NCBI RefSeq assembly: GCF_014636635.1
Contig: NZ_BMEO01000002.1
Location: forward strand, 186,001-250,000
Length of the DNA: 64,000 nucleotides
From: Marinicella pacifica
Lineage (GTDB): Bacteria > Pseudomonadota > Gammaproteobacteria > Xanthomonadales > Marinicellaceae
Direction: 5' to 3'
In this document: one piece after another, positions 9,798-18,224 of the stretch
How positions within the stretch are numbered: the stretch's first letter is position 1
Layout: every line of letters starts with the position of its first letter
Program-made: the position numbers and the translations under genes
Notes under the pieces: generated by a model
Told to the model about the DNA's origin: nothing
Databases searched by the model: none
What the model saw: only the letters and a program-made list of their open reading frames with translations

Positions 9798-10784
9798 TTA
9801 AAATTCCGGTCTGATATCCCGCCCCATTAACGCCGACAGGGCTTGTTCAGTGGTCATTTCTCCATGCACCACTTTCCAGACATGCTCGGTAATCGGCATA
9901 TCAACAGCGTGTCTTCGCGCCAGACGCAATACTTCATCAGTGGTGCCTATACCTTCCACCACCTGCCCAATGTCTTGTTTGGCTTGTTCAATGGTTTTGC
10001 CCTGTCCCAGCGCCAAGCCCATGCGTCGGTTGCGGGATAAATCTCCGGTGGAAGTCAACACCAGGTCACCAAGACCGGACAAGCCCATCAGGGTTTCAGG
10101 CCGGCTGCCCAAAGCTTGACCCAAGCGCATCATTTCAGCCATACCGCGGGTGATTAAAGCCGCGCGGGTGTTATCGCCTAATTGCATGCCGTCGGCAATC
10201 CCGGTGGCCAAAGCCAATACATTTTTTACCGCACCGCCGAGTTCAGCACCGATGATGTCATCGGATAAATAGACCCGAAAGGTATCGGTGTGGAGCGCTG
10301 ATGCCACCTTTTGAGCAAATTCAGGGTGTTCTGATGCCACCGCCACCAAAGTGGGTTTGCCGGCAGCCACATCTTTGGCAAAGGATGGACCGGTGATTAA
10401 AGCGGTGGGAACATCCTTACCCAAAATATCGGCCGCCACTTCATGTAGAAAACGCCCGGTTCCCGGCTCAAAGCCTTTGCTGGCCCAGGCCACTGGCCTG
10501 TTCCCTAACAACGGTTTGATTTGATTTAAGATGTCCCCAAAAGCATGGGACGGGCACACCACCAGTACCGCTTCAGAAGCGTCGATGGCGCGCTGTAAAT
10601 CAGATTCAACCGATAAATAATCAGGAAACGGGTGCTGCGGTAAATAAAACCTATTGCAGCCGACAGCGGCCATGGACGCCATTTTCTGAGGGTCTCGACC
10701 CCACAGAATGGTGGGGTTATTTTGGGCCAGTTGAATGGCCAGCGCCGTGCCCCAGGAGCCGGCACCGAGAACCGCAAAACGCAT
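9798..10784 (-). CDS. gpsA: NAD(P)-dependent glycerol-3-phosphate dehydrogenase
   Basis: This enzyme reduces dihydroxyacetone phosphate to sn-glycerol 3-phosphate, the start of phospholipid synthesis. The 328-residue protein has the N-terminal dinucleotide site GAGSWGTALA (residues 7-16), the GPSFAKDVA substrate segment and the helical C-terminal domain with ELGGAVKNVLA, which carries the catalytic Lys. The length is standard. Its ATG shares one base with the secB stop (TAATG), so it is translationally coupled to secB, an arrangement also seen in enterobacteria. Confidence 0.96.
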   Translation of the reverse strand: MRFAVLGAGSWGTALAIQLAQNNPTILWGRDPQKMASMAAVGCNRFYLPQHPFPDYLSVESDLQRAIDASEAVLVVCPSHAFGDILNQIKPLLGNRPVAWASKGFEPGTGRFLHEVAADILGKDVPTALITGPSFAKDVAAGKPTLVAVASEHPEFAQKVASALHTDTFRVYLSDDIIGAELGGAVKNVLALATGIADGMQLGDNTRAALITRGMAEMMRLGQALGSRPETLMGLSGLGDLVLTSTGDLSRNRRMGLALGQGKTIEQAKQDIGQVVEGIGTTDEVLRLARRHAVDMPITEHVWKVVHGEMTTEQALSALMGRDIRPEF

Positions 10785-11269
10785 TATTGCTTGGTTTCAG
10801 AAGCCGCTTGCTGTTGCGCTTGTTGCATTTGTTGCTGGTACATTTGCTCGAAATTAACCGGTTGTAACAACAAGGGTTGGAAACCACCGGCGGTGATTAA
10901 ATTGCTGATTTCCTGACGCACATACGGGAACAGCACATTGGGGCAGTAAATTCCTAACGTTTGATGCAACGCTTGCTCTTCGAAGTTTTCCATAGAGAAT
11001 ATACCGGCCTGAGCCACTTCTGCCAGATAAGCGGTTTTTTCATTCACTTCACAGGTTACGGTGGCGGTTAAGGTGACTTCATAGGTGTTGTCATCAAGCT
11101 TATCCACTTTTTGGTTCAGGTTCAACTTAATGTTGGGCTGACCTTGTTCCTGAAAAACCCGGGGTGCATTGGGGGCTTCAAAAGACACATCTTTAATATA
11201 AATTTTTTGAAAAGCCATTTTAGGGCCATGACCCTGTGCATTGGCGGCTTGCTTGTTTTCTTCAGTCAT
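10784..11269 (-). CDS. secB: Protein-export chaperone SecB
   Basis: SecB is a cytosolic tetramer that keeps preproteins unfolded and delivers them to SecA. The 161-residue protein has the family core: FQKIYIKDVSFEAPNAP near the N-terminus, then EVTLTATVTCEV, QAGIFSM and the conserved CPNVLFPYVRQEISNLIT region. The C-terminus is Gln-rich. It lies between a rhodanese gene (36 bp upstream) and gpsA (1-nt overlap). In E. coli the order is yibN-grxC-secB-gpsA; grxC is absent here. secB also supports the gammaproteobacterial assignment. Confidence 0.96.
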   Translation of the reverse strand: MTEENKQAANAQGHGPKMAFQKIYIKDVSFEAPNAPRVFQEQGQPNIKLNLNQKVDKLDDNTYEVTLTATVTCEVNEKTAYLAEVAQAGIFSMENFEEQALHQTLGIYCPNVLFPYVRQEISNLITAGGFQPLLLQPVNFEQMYQQQMQQAQQQAASETKQ

Positions 11270-11305
11270 AAATTAATTCCTGTTGTGTGAATAAATGAGG
11301 CAGTA

Positions 11306-11731
11306 TCAGGCTTTGCTTAAAGGCAATTTATCATTGACCCAAGCGTTGAGACCGCCTTTTAAGTTAAAAATTTGCTCAAAACCTTGTTTTTCCAGTTGTT
11401 GACAGGCCTTCATGGATGTCCGCCCCACCTGACAATAAACCACCACCGGTCTTTTTTTACCCTTGGGTAATTTTTTGGTGGCCTGATCTATTTCATTGGC
11501 AGGAATATTAACGGCATTGACGATATGCCCTGCCTGAAACTGCTCAGCTGAACGGGTATCAACCAACACCGCATTTTGTTGATTGACCAATCGGGTGAGC
11601 TGATCGGTGGATATGGTTTTTAACTGACTGCTTTGTTCTTTCAAGACAGTCCAAAAGAACAAAAAAGCCGCAATTAAAAATAACATCACCAAAAACGGAT
11701 GGTTGCCGGTAAATTCAGCCAACTGGGACAT
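11306..11731 (-). CDS. Membrane-anchored rhodanese-like protein (YibN type)
   Basis: This 141-residue protein has one N-terminal membrane helix (about 12-29) and a single rhodanese domain (about 40-138) with the active-site Cys in VVYCQVGRTS and the AVLVDTRSAEQF start. Such domains carry persulfide sulfur or act as thiol-handling modules; the reaction of this subgroup is not defined. Its place upstream of secB-gpsA matches E. coli yibN, which has the same topology, and I infer orthology from that. The stop is 36 bp before secB, so the three are probably co-transcribed. Confidence 0.88.
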   Translation of the reverse strand: MSQLAEFTGNHPFLVMLFLIAAFLFFWTVLKEQSSQLKTISTDQLTRLVNQQNAVLVDTRSAEQFQAGHIVNAVNIPANEIDQATKKLPKGKKRPVVVYCQVGRTSMKACQQLEKQGFEQIFNLKGGLNAWVNDKLPLSKA

Positions 11732-11867
11732 CAGAGATCACCTGAAAATCGAAAACAGACAATATAAGGGATGACCAGCAAAAATCAAGTGTTACGCCAA
11801 ATATTTACGTATCTTGCCTGTTATCAATGAATGCTCAATAGCAGTGGGCAACCCGCTTGTTCATGCT

Positions 11868-11873
11868 TATAAT
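11868..11873 (+). promoter_or_regulatory. Candidate -10 box of envC
   Basis: TATAAT lies 28 bp before the envC ATG, in the 170-bp divergent gap with the rhodanese gene. No good -35 hexamer is seen at the right spacing; a TG two bases before the box may partly compensate. This is a motif match only. Confidence 0.35.
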
Positions 11874-11901
11874 AAGCGCTGATTTCTGAATAATTGCTTT
11901 T

Positions 11902-13050
11902 ATGCCCTGTCAATTCGCTGCTTTATTGTTATTCATCCTGATGGCGAGCACAATGTCGCACGCGCAAGAAGCTGATGAAGCAAGCATTAACCAGCAACTG
12001 CAAACCATCAAGACCCGGCTGTCTGAATTAAAAACTGCACTCAATTCTGCCCGTGGTGAAGAAGCCCGGTTACTGCAGGAACTGGAACGCCAGGACCAAA
12101 AAATCAATGAACAAGGGCAATTAATCCGCACCAGCCAACAAAAAATAGACCTCAGCCGTCATCAAATTGAAGGCCTGACCCGACAAATCACCGACTTAAA
12201 ACAAAGTATTGATCAGCAAAAACAACAAATGGCCGGTTTATTGCGCTTGCATATTTATATCAGCCACGATCGCTTTATCAAAAAAATACTGCTTAACCGT
12301 GACAGCCGTTCGGTGGACATCACCCAACACCAAATCAAGTTTTTACAACACCGGCTATACAGCTTGATAGAAGATATTGCCGAGCACATCACTCAATTGT
12401 CAGATATCAAAATCCAAACCCAAAACAAACAACAACAACTTAAACAACAGCAACAGGTTTTACAAACAGCACAGGATCAGTTGATTAACCAGAAACAACA
12501 GCGTGCACAGGTTTTAAGCCACTTGCGCCAAACAATAAATGCCTACCAGAATGAAAGCGAAACCCTGAACCAGGACCGTCAACGTCTTAACCAGTTACTC
12601 GCTGAAATCAGTCAGTTATTGGACGATTTACCCGAAGATTTGGGGGCAAATGCCCACTTTGCTCAGCTCAAAGGCCGATTAGATAAACCACTCTCCGGTG
12701 ATATTATTCGGCGTTTTGGTGCCCTGCGCGCAGGCCACAGCCGCTGGGATGGCATTGTGGTGGCCGGTGAGTCGGGACAAGCGGTCAAAGCCACCGCTTA
12801 TGGACGGGTGGCATTTGCCGACTGGCTGCGTGGCTATGGTTTACTGGTGGTGATTGATCACGGTGATGATTTTATGAGTCTTTATGGCCATAACCAGTCA
12901 GTACTGGTAGAAGTGGGTGACTGGGTTCAATCGGGACAAGAAATCGCCACCGCCGGTCAATCGGGCAACCTCAGCGAAAGTGGGGTTTATTTTGAAATAC
13001 GGCAACAAGCCGACCCGCAAAACCCAGAACCCTGGCTGAAATCACCCTAA
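11902..13050 (+). CDS. envC: Murein hydrolase activator EnvC
   Basis: EnvC works in the periplasm at the division site and switches on the amidases AmiA/AmiB. The 382-residue protein has a signal peptide (about 1-22), long coiled coils rich in Gln (about 25-245) and a C-terminal LytM/M23 domain (about 265-380). As in E. coli EnvC, the zinc ligands of true M23 peptidases are missing: the segment around SRWDGIVVAG lacks the H-x3-D motif, which fits an activator without its own activity. YGLLVVIDHG, SLYGHNQ and VYFEIR are family marks. The 4-bp gap to the convergent methyltransferase contains no terminator. Confidence 0.9.
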   Translation: MPCQFAALLLFILMASTMSHAQEADEASINQQLQTIKTRLSELKTALNSARGEEARLLQELERQDQKINEQGQLIRTSQQKIDLSRHQIEGLTRQITDLKQSIDQQKQQMAGLLRLHIYISHDRFIKKILLNRDSRSVDITQHQIKFLQHRLYSLIEDIAEHITQLSDIKIQTQNKQQQLKQQQQVLQTAQDQLINQKQQRAQVLSHLRQTINAYQNESETLNQDRQRLNQLLAEISQLLDDLPEDLGANAHFAQLKGRLDKPLSGDIIRRFGALRAGHSRWDGIVVAGESGQAVKATAYGRVAFADWLRGYGLLVVIDHGDDFMSLYGHNQSVLVEVGDWVQSGQEIATAGQSGNLSESGVYFEIRQQADPQNPEPWLKSP

Positions 13051-13054
13051 CACC

Positions 13055-13870
13055 TTACTCAGGTTTAATAAACTTTAAAGTAAATCGATCTGACTCACCA
13101 ATGGCTTCATAGCTTGCTTTATCAGCACCTTTCGGTACACGCAAAGTCGGCAGGATGGTCCAGACGCCATTAGGGTGGTCAGCTGAATCTTTGGGGTTGG
13201 CATTCACCTCACTGATATCCACCAGCTTAAAGCCCGCCGCTTCAATGAGTTGAATGGCATAACCCTGATTAACATAGCCTTTTTTGGCTTGTGGATCAAT
13301 CTCCGCTTTGGCGTCTGCGCGGTGTTCAACCACACCAAAAACGCCACCCGGTTTTAACATATTAAAAACATCCTCCAGCACTGCCTCCAGCTTATCCGCC
13401 CGCATCCAGTTGTGTAAACTGCGAAACGTCAGCACAGCATCGGCCTTTTGATTAAAGGCAGACAGATCGGATTCACCCGGATTAAAATCAATGGTTTTGA
13501 CGTTTTTATAAATCGGGTTTTCTGCCATTTTCTGATCAAAACCCAGACGAGATTTTTTGTAATAATCACTGCCGCCGTCGGGATCAAAATGAGCCGCAAT
13601 CAATTGACCGTCATCACTTAAATAAGGTGCCAGTACTTCGGTGTACCAACCGCCGCCGGGCCACAACTCCACCACCGTCATATCCGGCTGAATCCCGAAA
13701 AATGCGAGTGTTTCTTGCGGATGTCTAAATTGATTGCGGGCGATATTTTGTTCGCTGCGGTGATCACCGGCCAGAATTTGATCGGTTAATCCGGATTTTT
13801 CCTGTGCCATACTGCTGCTCAGCGGTATAACGACCAGACAAACAACGCATGTCATGATAAGTTTGTTCAT
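13055..13870 (-). CDS. Secreted class I SAM-dependent methyltransferase-like protein (COG4798 type)
   Basis: I place the start at 13870, not at the longer upstream ATG, because AGGAG lies at the right distance and the product then begins with a clean signal peptide (MNKLIMTCVVCLVV, cleavage near SMAQ). The 271-residue protein has a Rossmann methyltransferase core with motif I as ELWPGGGWYTEVLAPYL and a conserved RSLHNW segment; this family of exported putative methyltransferases is widespread in proteobacteria and has no known substrate. A SAM-binding enzyme with a signal peptide is odd, since SAM is cytoplasmic; the fold may serve another purpose here. Confidence 0.85.
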   Translation of the reverse strand: MNKLIMTCVVCLVVIPLSSSMAQEKSGLTDQILAGDHRSEQNIARNQFRHPQETLAFFGIQPDMTVVELWPGGGWYTEVLAPYLSDDGQLIAAHFDPDGGSDYYKKSRLGFDQKMAENPIYKNVKTIDFNPGESDLSAFNQKADAVLTFRSLHNWMRADKLEAVLEDVFNMLKPGGVFGVVEHRADAKAEIDPQAKKGYVNQGYAIQLIEAAGFKLVDISEVNANPKDSADHPNGVWTILPTLRVPKGADKASYEAIGESDRFTLKFIKPE

Positions 13871-13960
13871 TTTTTTCTCCTGTGGTTTTAAGTTAAGGTT
13901 CACCTTTAATTCAGATTGTATCATTATCATAGACAGCACTTGGAATTTACGAGGTGATTT

Positions 13961-14362
13961 ATGAAAAAGTTAATAGCTATGATTTTAGCATTGATTCTGC
14001 CCTTTGCCGTTTTGGCCTTTGATTTTGCCAAACCCAGCGAACCATCAGGCAAAGTGGTACTGAGCGACTACAGTGAAGCCAAACAATTGTATCAGGTTAA
14101 ACTGGTCGAAGTGAATGGTGAAAATGTGCCGGTCCGGGCACATGCGGTTTGGCTTAAACCCGGCCAGTATGAATTAACGCTTTCTGCCCATATTGGTGAT
14201 AAAGCTAAAAGCAACCTCAGCATCAAAGACCGCAGAGGGATGAGCGACCGGGAAAACAAACTAAACCTCACCGTTGAAGCCGGTAAAACGTATTATCTGG
14301 CCTATGATGCCCGACCCGAAAAACATGATGACTGGAAACCAATTGTTTACAAAGTAGACTGA
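13961..14362 (+). CDS. Secreted protein of unknown function, 133 residues
   Basis: The protein starts with a signal peptide (MKKLIAMILALILPFAVLA). The mature part is short and beta-rich, with WLKPGQYELTLSA and AGKTYYLAYDA; this pattern of 'extract a value, return it as a stress or envelope parameter' resembles DUF2057-like or PEGA-like small envelope proteins, but I cannot assign a family. GAGG before the ATG is a good ribosome site. It diverges from the methyltransferase (90 bp) and ends at a strong hairpin. The function is unknown. Confidence 0.7.
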   Translation: MKKLIAMILALILPFAVLAFDFAKPSEPSGKVVLSDYSEAKQLYQVKLVEVNGENVPVRAHAVWLKPGQYELTLSAHIGDKAKSNLSIKDRRGMSDRENKLNLTVEAGKTYYLAYDARPEKHDDWKPIVYKVD

Positions 14363-14380
14363 TTTAATCTGTTCTGTACT

Positions 14381-14410
14381 AATAAAGCGACCGCAGTGGT
14401 CGCTTTATTT
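14381..14410. terminator. Bidirectional terminator hairpin
   Basis: A perfect 12-bp stem (AATAAAGCGACC / GGTCGCTTTATT) with a GCAGT loop lies between the convergent 133-residue gene and the isoaspartyl peptidase gene. The A/T ends of the stem give a short T-rich stretch on either strand, so it can serve both genes. Confidence 0.8.
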
Positions 14411-14428
14411 GTGTCAAAATATCAGGAT

Positions 14429-15445
14429 TTAATCCGCCACTTTCTCATCCCCGTAAATGGCCACATAGGTTTCATCGCTGGTTTTAAAACCACGGTACAT
14501 ACCGGCGGTATTAAACATCATCACCGGCCGGCCCTGTGGATCCATGCCGATGATACCGCCGTCACCACCGACTGACTTTAATGTTTGGTTAATCACTTCA
14601 TCGGCTGCTTGCGCTAAACTTTTACCCTGATACAGTACCCGCGCACAAATATCATGCGCCACCGCATACCGGATAAAGTATTCACCGTGACCGGTGGCTG
14701 AAATACCGCAACTTCTATCATCAGCATAAGTGCCGGCACCAATCACCGGCGAATCTCCAATCCGACCCCAAGCTTTATAGGTCATGCCACCTGTGGAGGT
14801 GCCGGCGACAATATGGCCTTGTCGATCAATGGCCACCGCACCGACAGTGCCAAATTTAAACTCATGATCCAGCACATCGCTGACAGCGGCTTCTTTTCGG
14901 CCTTTTTGGCGGGTCTTCTCATCCACTTTCTTCCAGGCTTCAAAGCGTGCTTCCGTATCAAAATAACTGTTTTCCACCTGATCCAAACCCCGGGCTTTGG
15001 AAAACGCATCGGCACCGGCACCGGCCAGCATCACATGCGGAGAATGCAACATCACCGCCCGGGCTGCCAAAATCGGATTCTTGGTGTACTTGACCCCGGC
15101 CACCGCACCGGCTTGTAAATCAGAGCCACGCATAATCGACGCATCCAATTCATGACCTTTTTCACGGGTATAGACCGCACCTTTCCCGGCATTAAAGTTC
15201 TCTGAATTCTCTAAAATCATAATCGCGGCAACCACCGCTTCCATGGCGTCCTGTCCGGCCTCTAACGCCGCATAACCGGTATTCAAAGCCTGATTTAAGT
15301 CCTTTTTAATGGCGGCTTCTTTTTCCGCACTTAACTGCGAGCGCTCAATGGTGCCGGCGCCACCATGAATAACAATCGCAATCGGTTTATCGGCCATCAC
15401 CGCACAAGCCATAAAAGTCATCAAAAACGAAGACAGTAATTTCAT
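14429..15445 (-). CDS. Isoaspartyl peptidase / L-asparaginase (Ntn-hydrolase), exported
   Basis: This plant-type asparaginase family member cleaves isoaspartyl dipeptides and asparagine after autoprocessing into two chains. The 338-residue precursor has a signal peptide (about 1-18), the opening IVIHGGAGTI and the processing site FGTVGAVAID, where T200 would become the N-terminal nucleophile; GGMTYKAWGRIGDSPVIGAGTYAD carries the substrate-binding Arg/Asp. With its signal it should work in the periplasm. It is monocistronic and shares a terminator with the convergent gene. Confidence 0.92.
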   Translation of the reverse strand: MKLLSSFLMTFMACAVMADKPIAIVIHGGAGTIERSQLSAEKEAAIKKDLNQALNTGYAALEAGQDAMEAVVAAIMILENSENFNAGKGAVYTREKGHELDASIMRGSDLQAGAVAGVKYTKNPILAARAVMLHSPHVMLAGAGADAFSKARGLDQVENSYFDTEARFEAWKKVDEKTRQKGRKEAAVSDVLDHEFKFGTVGAVAIDRQGHIVAGTSTGGMTYKAWGRIGDSPVIGAGTYADDRSCGISATGHGEYFIRYAVAHDICARVLYQGKSLAQAADEVINQTLKSVGGDGGIIGMDPQGRPVMMFNTAGMYRGFKTSDETYVAIYGDEKVAD

Positions 15446-15535
15446 GATTTTTCCTCTTATTAATCGTGGTCATACCACCGATTCTAACAAATTATGAATC
15501 AGGACAGCGCTTTTATCAAAATTTTAAGGCCTGAC

Positions 15536-15553
15536 GTGTTATTTTAATAACAC
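15536..15553. promoter_or_regulatory. Inverted repeat in front of the Rho-N-like small gene
   Basis: GTGTTATT and AATAACAC form a perfect 8-bp inverted repeat separated by TT, 22 bp before the ATG at 15576. Position and symmetry fit a repressor site or a leader hairpin; the regulator is unknown and chance is not excluded in such AT-rich DNA. Confidence 0.3.
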
Positions 15554-15575
15554 TTTCGACCTAAACAAATACCTT

Positions 15576-15815
15576 ATGCCAAACACACGGATCAAAAACG
15601 AAGACCAATACCAGGCTTTACGCGATCAGGGTTACAGTAAAGAAAAAGCCGCCCGAATCGCCAACAGCGAAGATGCAAGTGAAAAAGGCGGCAAAGCCAA
15701 ACCCTACGAAGAAAGAACCAAAGATGAACTTTACAAACAAGCCAAAAAGGTCGGCATTGATGGCCGTTCTGAGATGGATAAGCAGGCGCTGATTGAAGCT
15801 TTACGTCAACACTGA
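15576..15815 (+). CDS. Small charged protein with Rho N-terminal-like (SAP-like) helix
   Basis: This 79-residue, highly charged protein has two parts: an N-terminal helix pair (YQALRDQGYSKEKAARIAN) that resembles the first half of DUF7218-type proteins, and a C-terminal TKDELYKQAKKVGIDGRSEM segment close to the Rho N-terminal/SAP-like helix-extended-loop-helix fold that binds nucleic acid. Such proteins are small cytosolic candidates for DNA or RNA binding; no function is known. It is monocistronic, 111 bp before the FKBP gene. Confidence 0.75.
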   Translation: MPNTRIKNEDQYQALRDQGYSKEKAARIANSEDASEKGGKAKPYEERTKDELYKQAKKVGIDGRSEMDKQALIEALRQH

Positions 15816-15926
15816 TTAAAATCAATCGTCTTAAACGGGCAGAAAATCATTAAAAACCGGGGACTTTGATAAAAATCTAACGCACGATGTGTTAACCTTG
15901 CGCCTTTAACCAAAAAATAAGTTATT

Positions 15927-16388
15927 ATGGAAATTAAGAAAGATTGCGTAGTCGGTATGCATTATAAACTCACCGACGATCAAGGTCAGGTGCTGGATTC
16001 ATCAGAAGGACGTGAGCCGTTGAAGTTTATTCAAGGTGCTCAAAACATCATTCCGGGCCTGGAAAAAGCCATGGAAGGCAAGCAGCCAGGTGATCAGTTT
16101 GATGTGACCGTTGAACCGGAAGAAGCTTACGGTGTGCGCCACGAGCAAATGATCCAAAAGGTGCCCAAAAGCGCTTTTCAGGGAGTCGATGAATTAAATG
16201 TGGGCATGCAGTTTCAGGCTGAAACCCAGCAAGGTCAAATACCGGTAAAAATCACCGCCATCAACGGTGATGAAGTGACGGTTGACGGCAACCACGAACT
16301 GGCCGGTCAACGCTTACATTTTAATGTCAAAGTCGAAGAAGTCCGTCAAGCCACAGCAGAGGAACTTGATCACGGTCACGTTCATTAA
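15927..16388 (+). CDS. slyD: FKBP-type peptidyl-prolyl isomerase, SlyD-like
   Basis: This 153-residue protein has a split FKBP domain with the flap inserted: KDCVVGMHYKLTDDQGQVLDSS at the start, then IPGLEKAMEGKQPGD and the IF (insert-in-flap) region with GVRHEQMIQKVP. It speeds proline isomerisation and chaperones folding in the cytoplasm. The tail ends DHGHVH, only a trace of the His/Cys-rich metal tail that E. coli SlyD (196 residues) uses to carry nickel, so a metallochaperone role is doubtful. No signal peptide is seen. Confidence 0.92.
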   Translation: MEIKKDCVVGMHYKLTDDQGQVLDSSEGREPLKFIQGAQNIIPGLEKAMEGKQPGDQFDVTVEPEEAYGVRHEQMIQKVPKSAFQGVDELNVGMQFQAETQQGQIPVKITAINGDEVTVDGNHELAGQRLHFNVKVEEVRQATAEELDHGHVH

Positions 16389-16500
16389 AAGCCATGCCGG
16401 GGTTTAGTCTTAGCTCACGGCAGATACAGACGTCCGTTCCGCTTTAATACCGGACTTCTCAGCTTCTTTTCAAATAAACTTTTGAACCCTCAACAGTCAA

Positions 16501-16529
16501 TCCAAAGCCATTCATTGAATGGCTTTGGA
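16501..16529. repeat. Perfect 14-bp inverted repeat over the stop codon of the DUF6491-like gene
   Basis: TCCAAAGCCATTCA at 16501-16514 is the exact reverse complement of 16516-16529, with a single base between. The last codons and the TGA (16512-16514) of the minus-strand gene sit inside it. In RNA it would form a stem of about 12 bp with a small loop. No T-run follows on the minus strand. Confidence 0.7.
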
Positions 16530-16937
16530 CGCTTTGATATGCCCCCCTGAAAAATCGGTCAATAACTTGTGTTGGTCTTTGCTGAGTTCATAAATTTTAT
16601 CAATACTACATGACTCGGGTATCTGATCTTGTACCAGGACCTTATCAAATTTTGCCACCAGGGTGGTGCGAGAAGTTTGTTTGAGCGCAATGTGTTGGGC
16701 AAAAGGCAAATCCTGACATGGTGACATGAGTTCAAGCAAATAAGCTTTATTTTGGACGCCCAGTAAAATGAGATGGTCAGTATTCAAAGGCTGCCAGCCG
16801 GTGAAACGAAATTGTTGCACCCGGTTAATCGGTTGTAATTGTTGCTCGACGATAAATTGGTGATAATCCGGTCGCACCCGGTTGCCGGCACAGGCCATCA
16901 GTGTGGCCAGTAAGAATAAAATAACTGTATTTTTCAT
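16512..16937 (-). CDS. Small lipoprotein, resembles DUF6491 family
   Basis: The start is set at 16937, where AAGGAAA precedes the ATG and the product begins with a lipoprotein signal (MKNTVILFLLATLMACAGN, lipobox LMAC). The upstream extension reads into non-coding-looking sequence and overlaps the yebC start. The 141-residue product has the pattern GWQPL...YLLELMSPCQDL...FDKV...CSIDKIYEL, which I associate with the DUF6491 family of proteobacterial lipoproteins; the two Cys after the lipidated one may form a disulfide. The function is unknown. It diverges from yebC. Confidence 0.7.
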   Translation of the reverse strand: MKNTVILFLLATLMACAGNRVRPDYHQFIVEQQLQPINRVQQFRFTGWQPLNTDHLILLGVQNKAYLLELMSPCQDLPFAQHIALKQTSRTTLVAKFDKVLVQDQIPESCSIDKIYELSKDQHKLLTDFSGGHIKASKAIQ

Positions 16938-17075
16938 CACGAGTTTCCTTGCATTAATTGTTAATCCTATCATTTTCAGGTTGAATATTTTATGAATGTT
17001 TGCAGGGTTTTGATTCCTTTTTTTGCAAATTCCGGGCATCGGAGTAAAATAGTGCCTTTTATTGTCGAGGACAAC

Positions 17076-17804
17076 ATGGGACGAGCCTACCAAAACCGCA
17101 AAGAATCCATGGCAAAAACATCGGATGCCAATGCCAGGGTCTATTCAAAATACAGCCGCAAAATTTATGTATGCGCCAAATCAGGCGGCACCGATCCGGA
17201 TGGCAATTTAGAATTACGCAGCTTATTGGATGAAGCCAAAAAAAGTCAGGTTCCGGCGCATGTGATTAAAAAAGCCATCGATAAAGCCGAGGGTGGTGCC
17301 GGTGAAGACTTTGATGTGGCGCGCTATGAAGGCTATGGCCCCGGAAATTGTATGGTGATTGTAGATTGTTTAACTGACAATCCCAACCGCACTTTCGGAG
17401 ATGTACGCTTATGTTTCACGAAAACTGACTGCAGTATCGGTACCCAGGGAACAGTCATGCATATGTTTGATCATTGCGCCATTCTGGTTTTTTCTGGCGA
17501 TGATGAAGATGCCGTGTTAGAAGCCTTATTAGAAGCGGATGTGGATGTCACGGACATTGAATCATCGGAGGATGGTTACATCAGCGTTTTTACGCCGCAT
17601 ACCGAGTTTCACAAAGCCAAACAAGCCTTACAAGATGTCTATACGGACATTGAATTTCAGGTTTCTGAAATCCAGTTTGTTCCGCAAACCACGGTGGACA
17701 TCAGCGATGAGGAAGAGATTGCAAGATTCGATAAATTTATCGATATGCTGGACGAACTCGAGGACGTTCAAAATGTTTACCACAATGCCATCCTTCAACG
17801 CTGA
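17076..17804 (+). CDS. yebC: YebC/PmpR family DNA-binding regulatory protein
   Basis: The start at 17076 ([14 protein letters not shown]) fits the family, and GAGG lies 6 nt upstream; the longer upstream frame has no support. The 242-residue protein has the three-domain YebC fold, with [21 protein letters not shown] and the [14 protein letters not shown] segment. Members bind DNA to control genes such as quorum-sensing or resolvase operons, and recent work ties them to translation of proline-rich stretches. YCAKSGG-type variation at the N-terminus marks the second (YebC2-like) subgroup, an assignment I hold loosely. A clear terminator follows. Confidence 0.93.
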   Translation: MGRAYQNRKESMAKTSDANARVYSKYSRKIYVCAKSGGTDPDGNLELRSLLDEAKKSQVPAHVIKKAIDKAEGGAGEDFDVARYEGYGPGNCMVIVDCLTDNPNRTFGDVRLCFTKTDCSIGTQGTVMHMFDHCAILVFSGDDEDAVLEALLEADVDVTDIESSEDGYISVFTPHTEFHKAKQALQDVYTDIEFQVSEIQFVPQTTVDISDEEEIARFDKFIDMLDELEDVQNVYHNAILQR

Positions 17805-17825
17805 TAATCGTCATGAGTCAGACAC

Positions 17826-17857
17826 AAAAAAGCCGACACTGCGGATCGGCTTTTTTG
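17826..17857. terminator. Bidirectional terminator between yebC and the dodecin gene
   Basis: AGCCGA (17831-17836) pairs with TCGGCT (17846-17851); six T follow on the plus strand and six A precede, so the hairpin ends in a T-run on both strands and serves both convergent genes. Confidence 0.85.
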
Positions 17858-17873
17858 TTGGTTATTAAGTAAT

Positions 17874-18077
17874 TTAGTCTTTCAGTACAAAACTGACTTT
17901 TAACACCACGCGGTACTGATCAATGCGACCGTTTTCAACGGTCACCTTCTGACTGGCCACCCAGGCTTCGGCCACGTTTTTAAGGGTTTTGTTGGCCCGT
18001 TCAACACCTTTTTCGATGGCATCTTCAAAACTGTCGTCGGAACTGGAAATAATTTCTGTGACTTTGGCTACACTCAT
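17874..18077 (-). CDS. Dodecin family flavin-binding protein
   Basis: This 67-residue protein matches dodecin along its full length: VAKVTEIISSSDDSFEDAIEKGVERANKTLKNV, then a conserved Trp in EAWVASQ and the strand IDQYRVVLKVSFVL. Dodecins form hollow dodecamers that bind FMN or riboflavin pairs around the Trp, storing flavin and quenching its photochemistry. The gene is monocistronic with a good ribosome site (AAGGAG upstream on the minus strand). Confidence 0.93.
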   Translation of the reverse strand: MSVAKVTEIISSSDDSFEDAIEKGVERANKTLKNVAEAWVASQKVTVENGRIDQYRVVLKVSFVLKD

Positions 18078-18174
18078 CTTAAGACTCCTTTGTTGTTATT
18101 AATGACCAATAACAATATCATTTTAATGCCATTTTTTCCAGAGCTTTGTGGACCGAATTTTAATGAAAACATGC

Positions 18175-18201
18175 AAAAAGGCCGGTATTTAACCGGCCTT
18201 T
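18175..18201 (-). terminator. Terminator of the M2 peptidase gene
   Basis: AAAGGCCGGT (18177-18186) pairs perfectly with ACCGGCCTTT (18192-18201) around an ATTTA loop; on the minus strand a run of five T follows. It sits 24 bp after the peptidase stop. Confidence 0.85.
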
Positions 18202-18224
18202 AACATCACCCATGAAAAGGATGG

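Noticed and set aside
13870-13939. Longer start of the methyltransferase gene (23 extra residues)
   Set aside because: Extra residues lack a ribosome site and would bury the signal peptide.
17600-17868. Alternative frame of 109 codons over the end of yebC
   Set aside because: It overlaps a well-matched gene in another frame and continues through a terminator.
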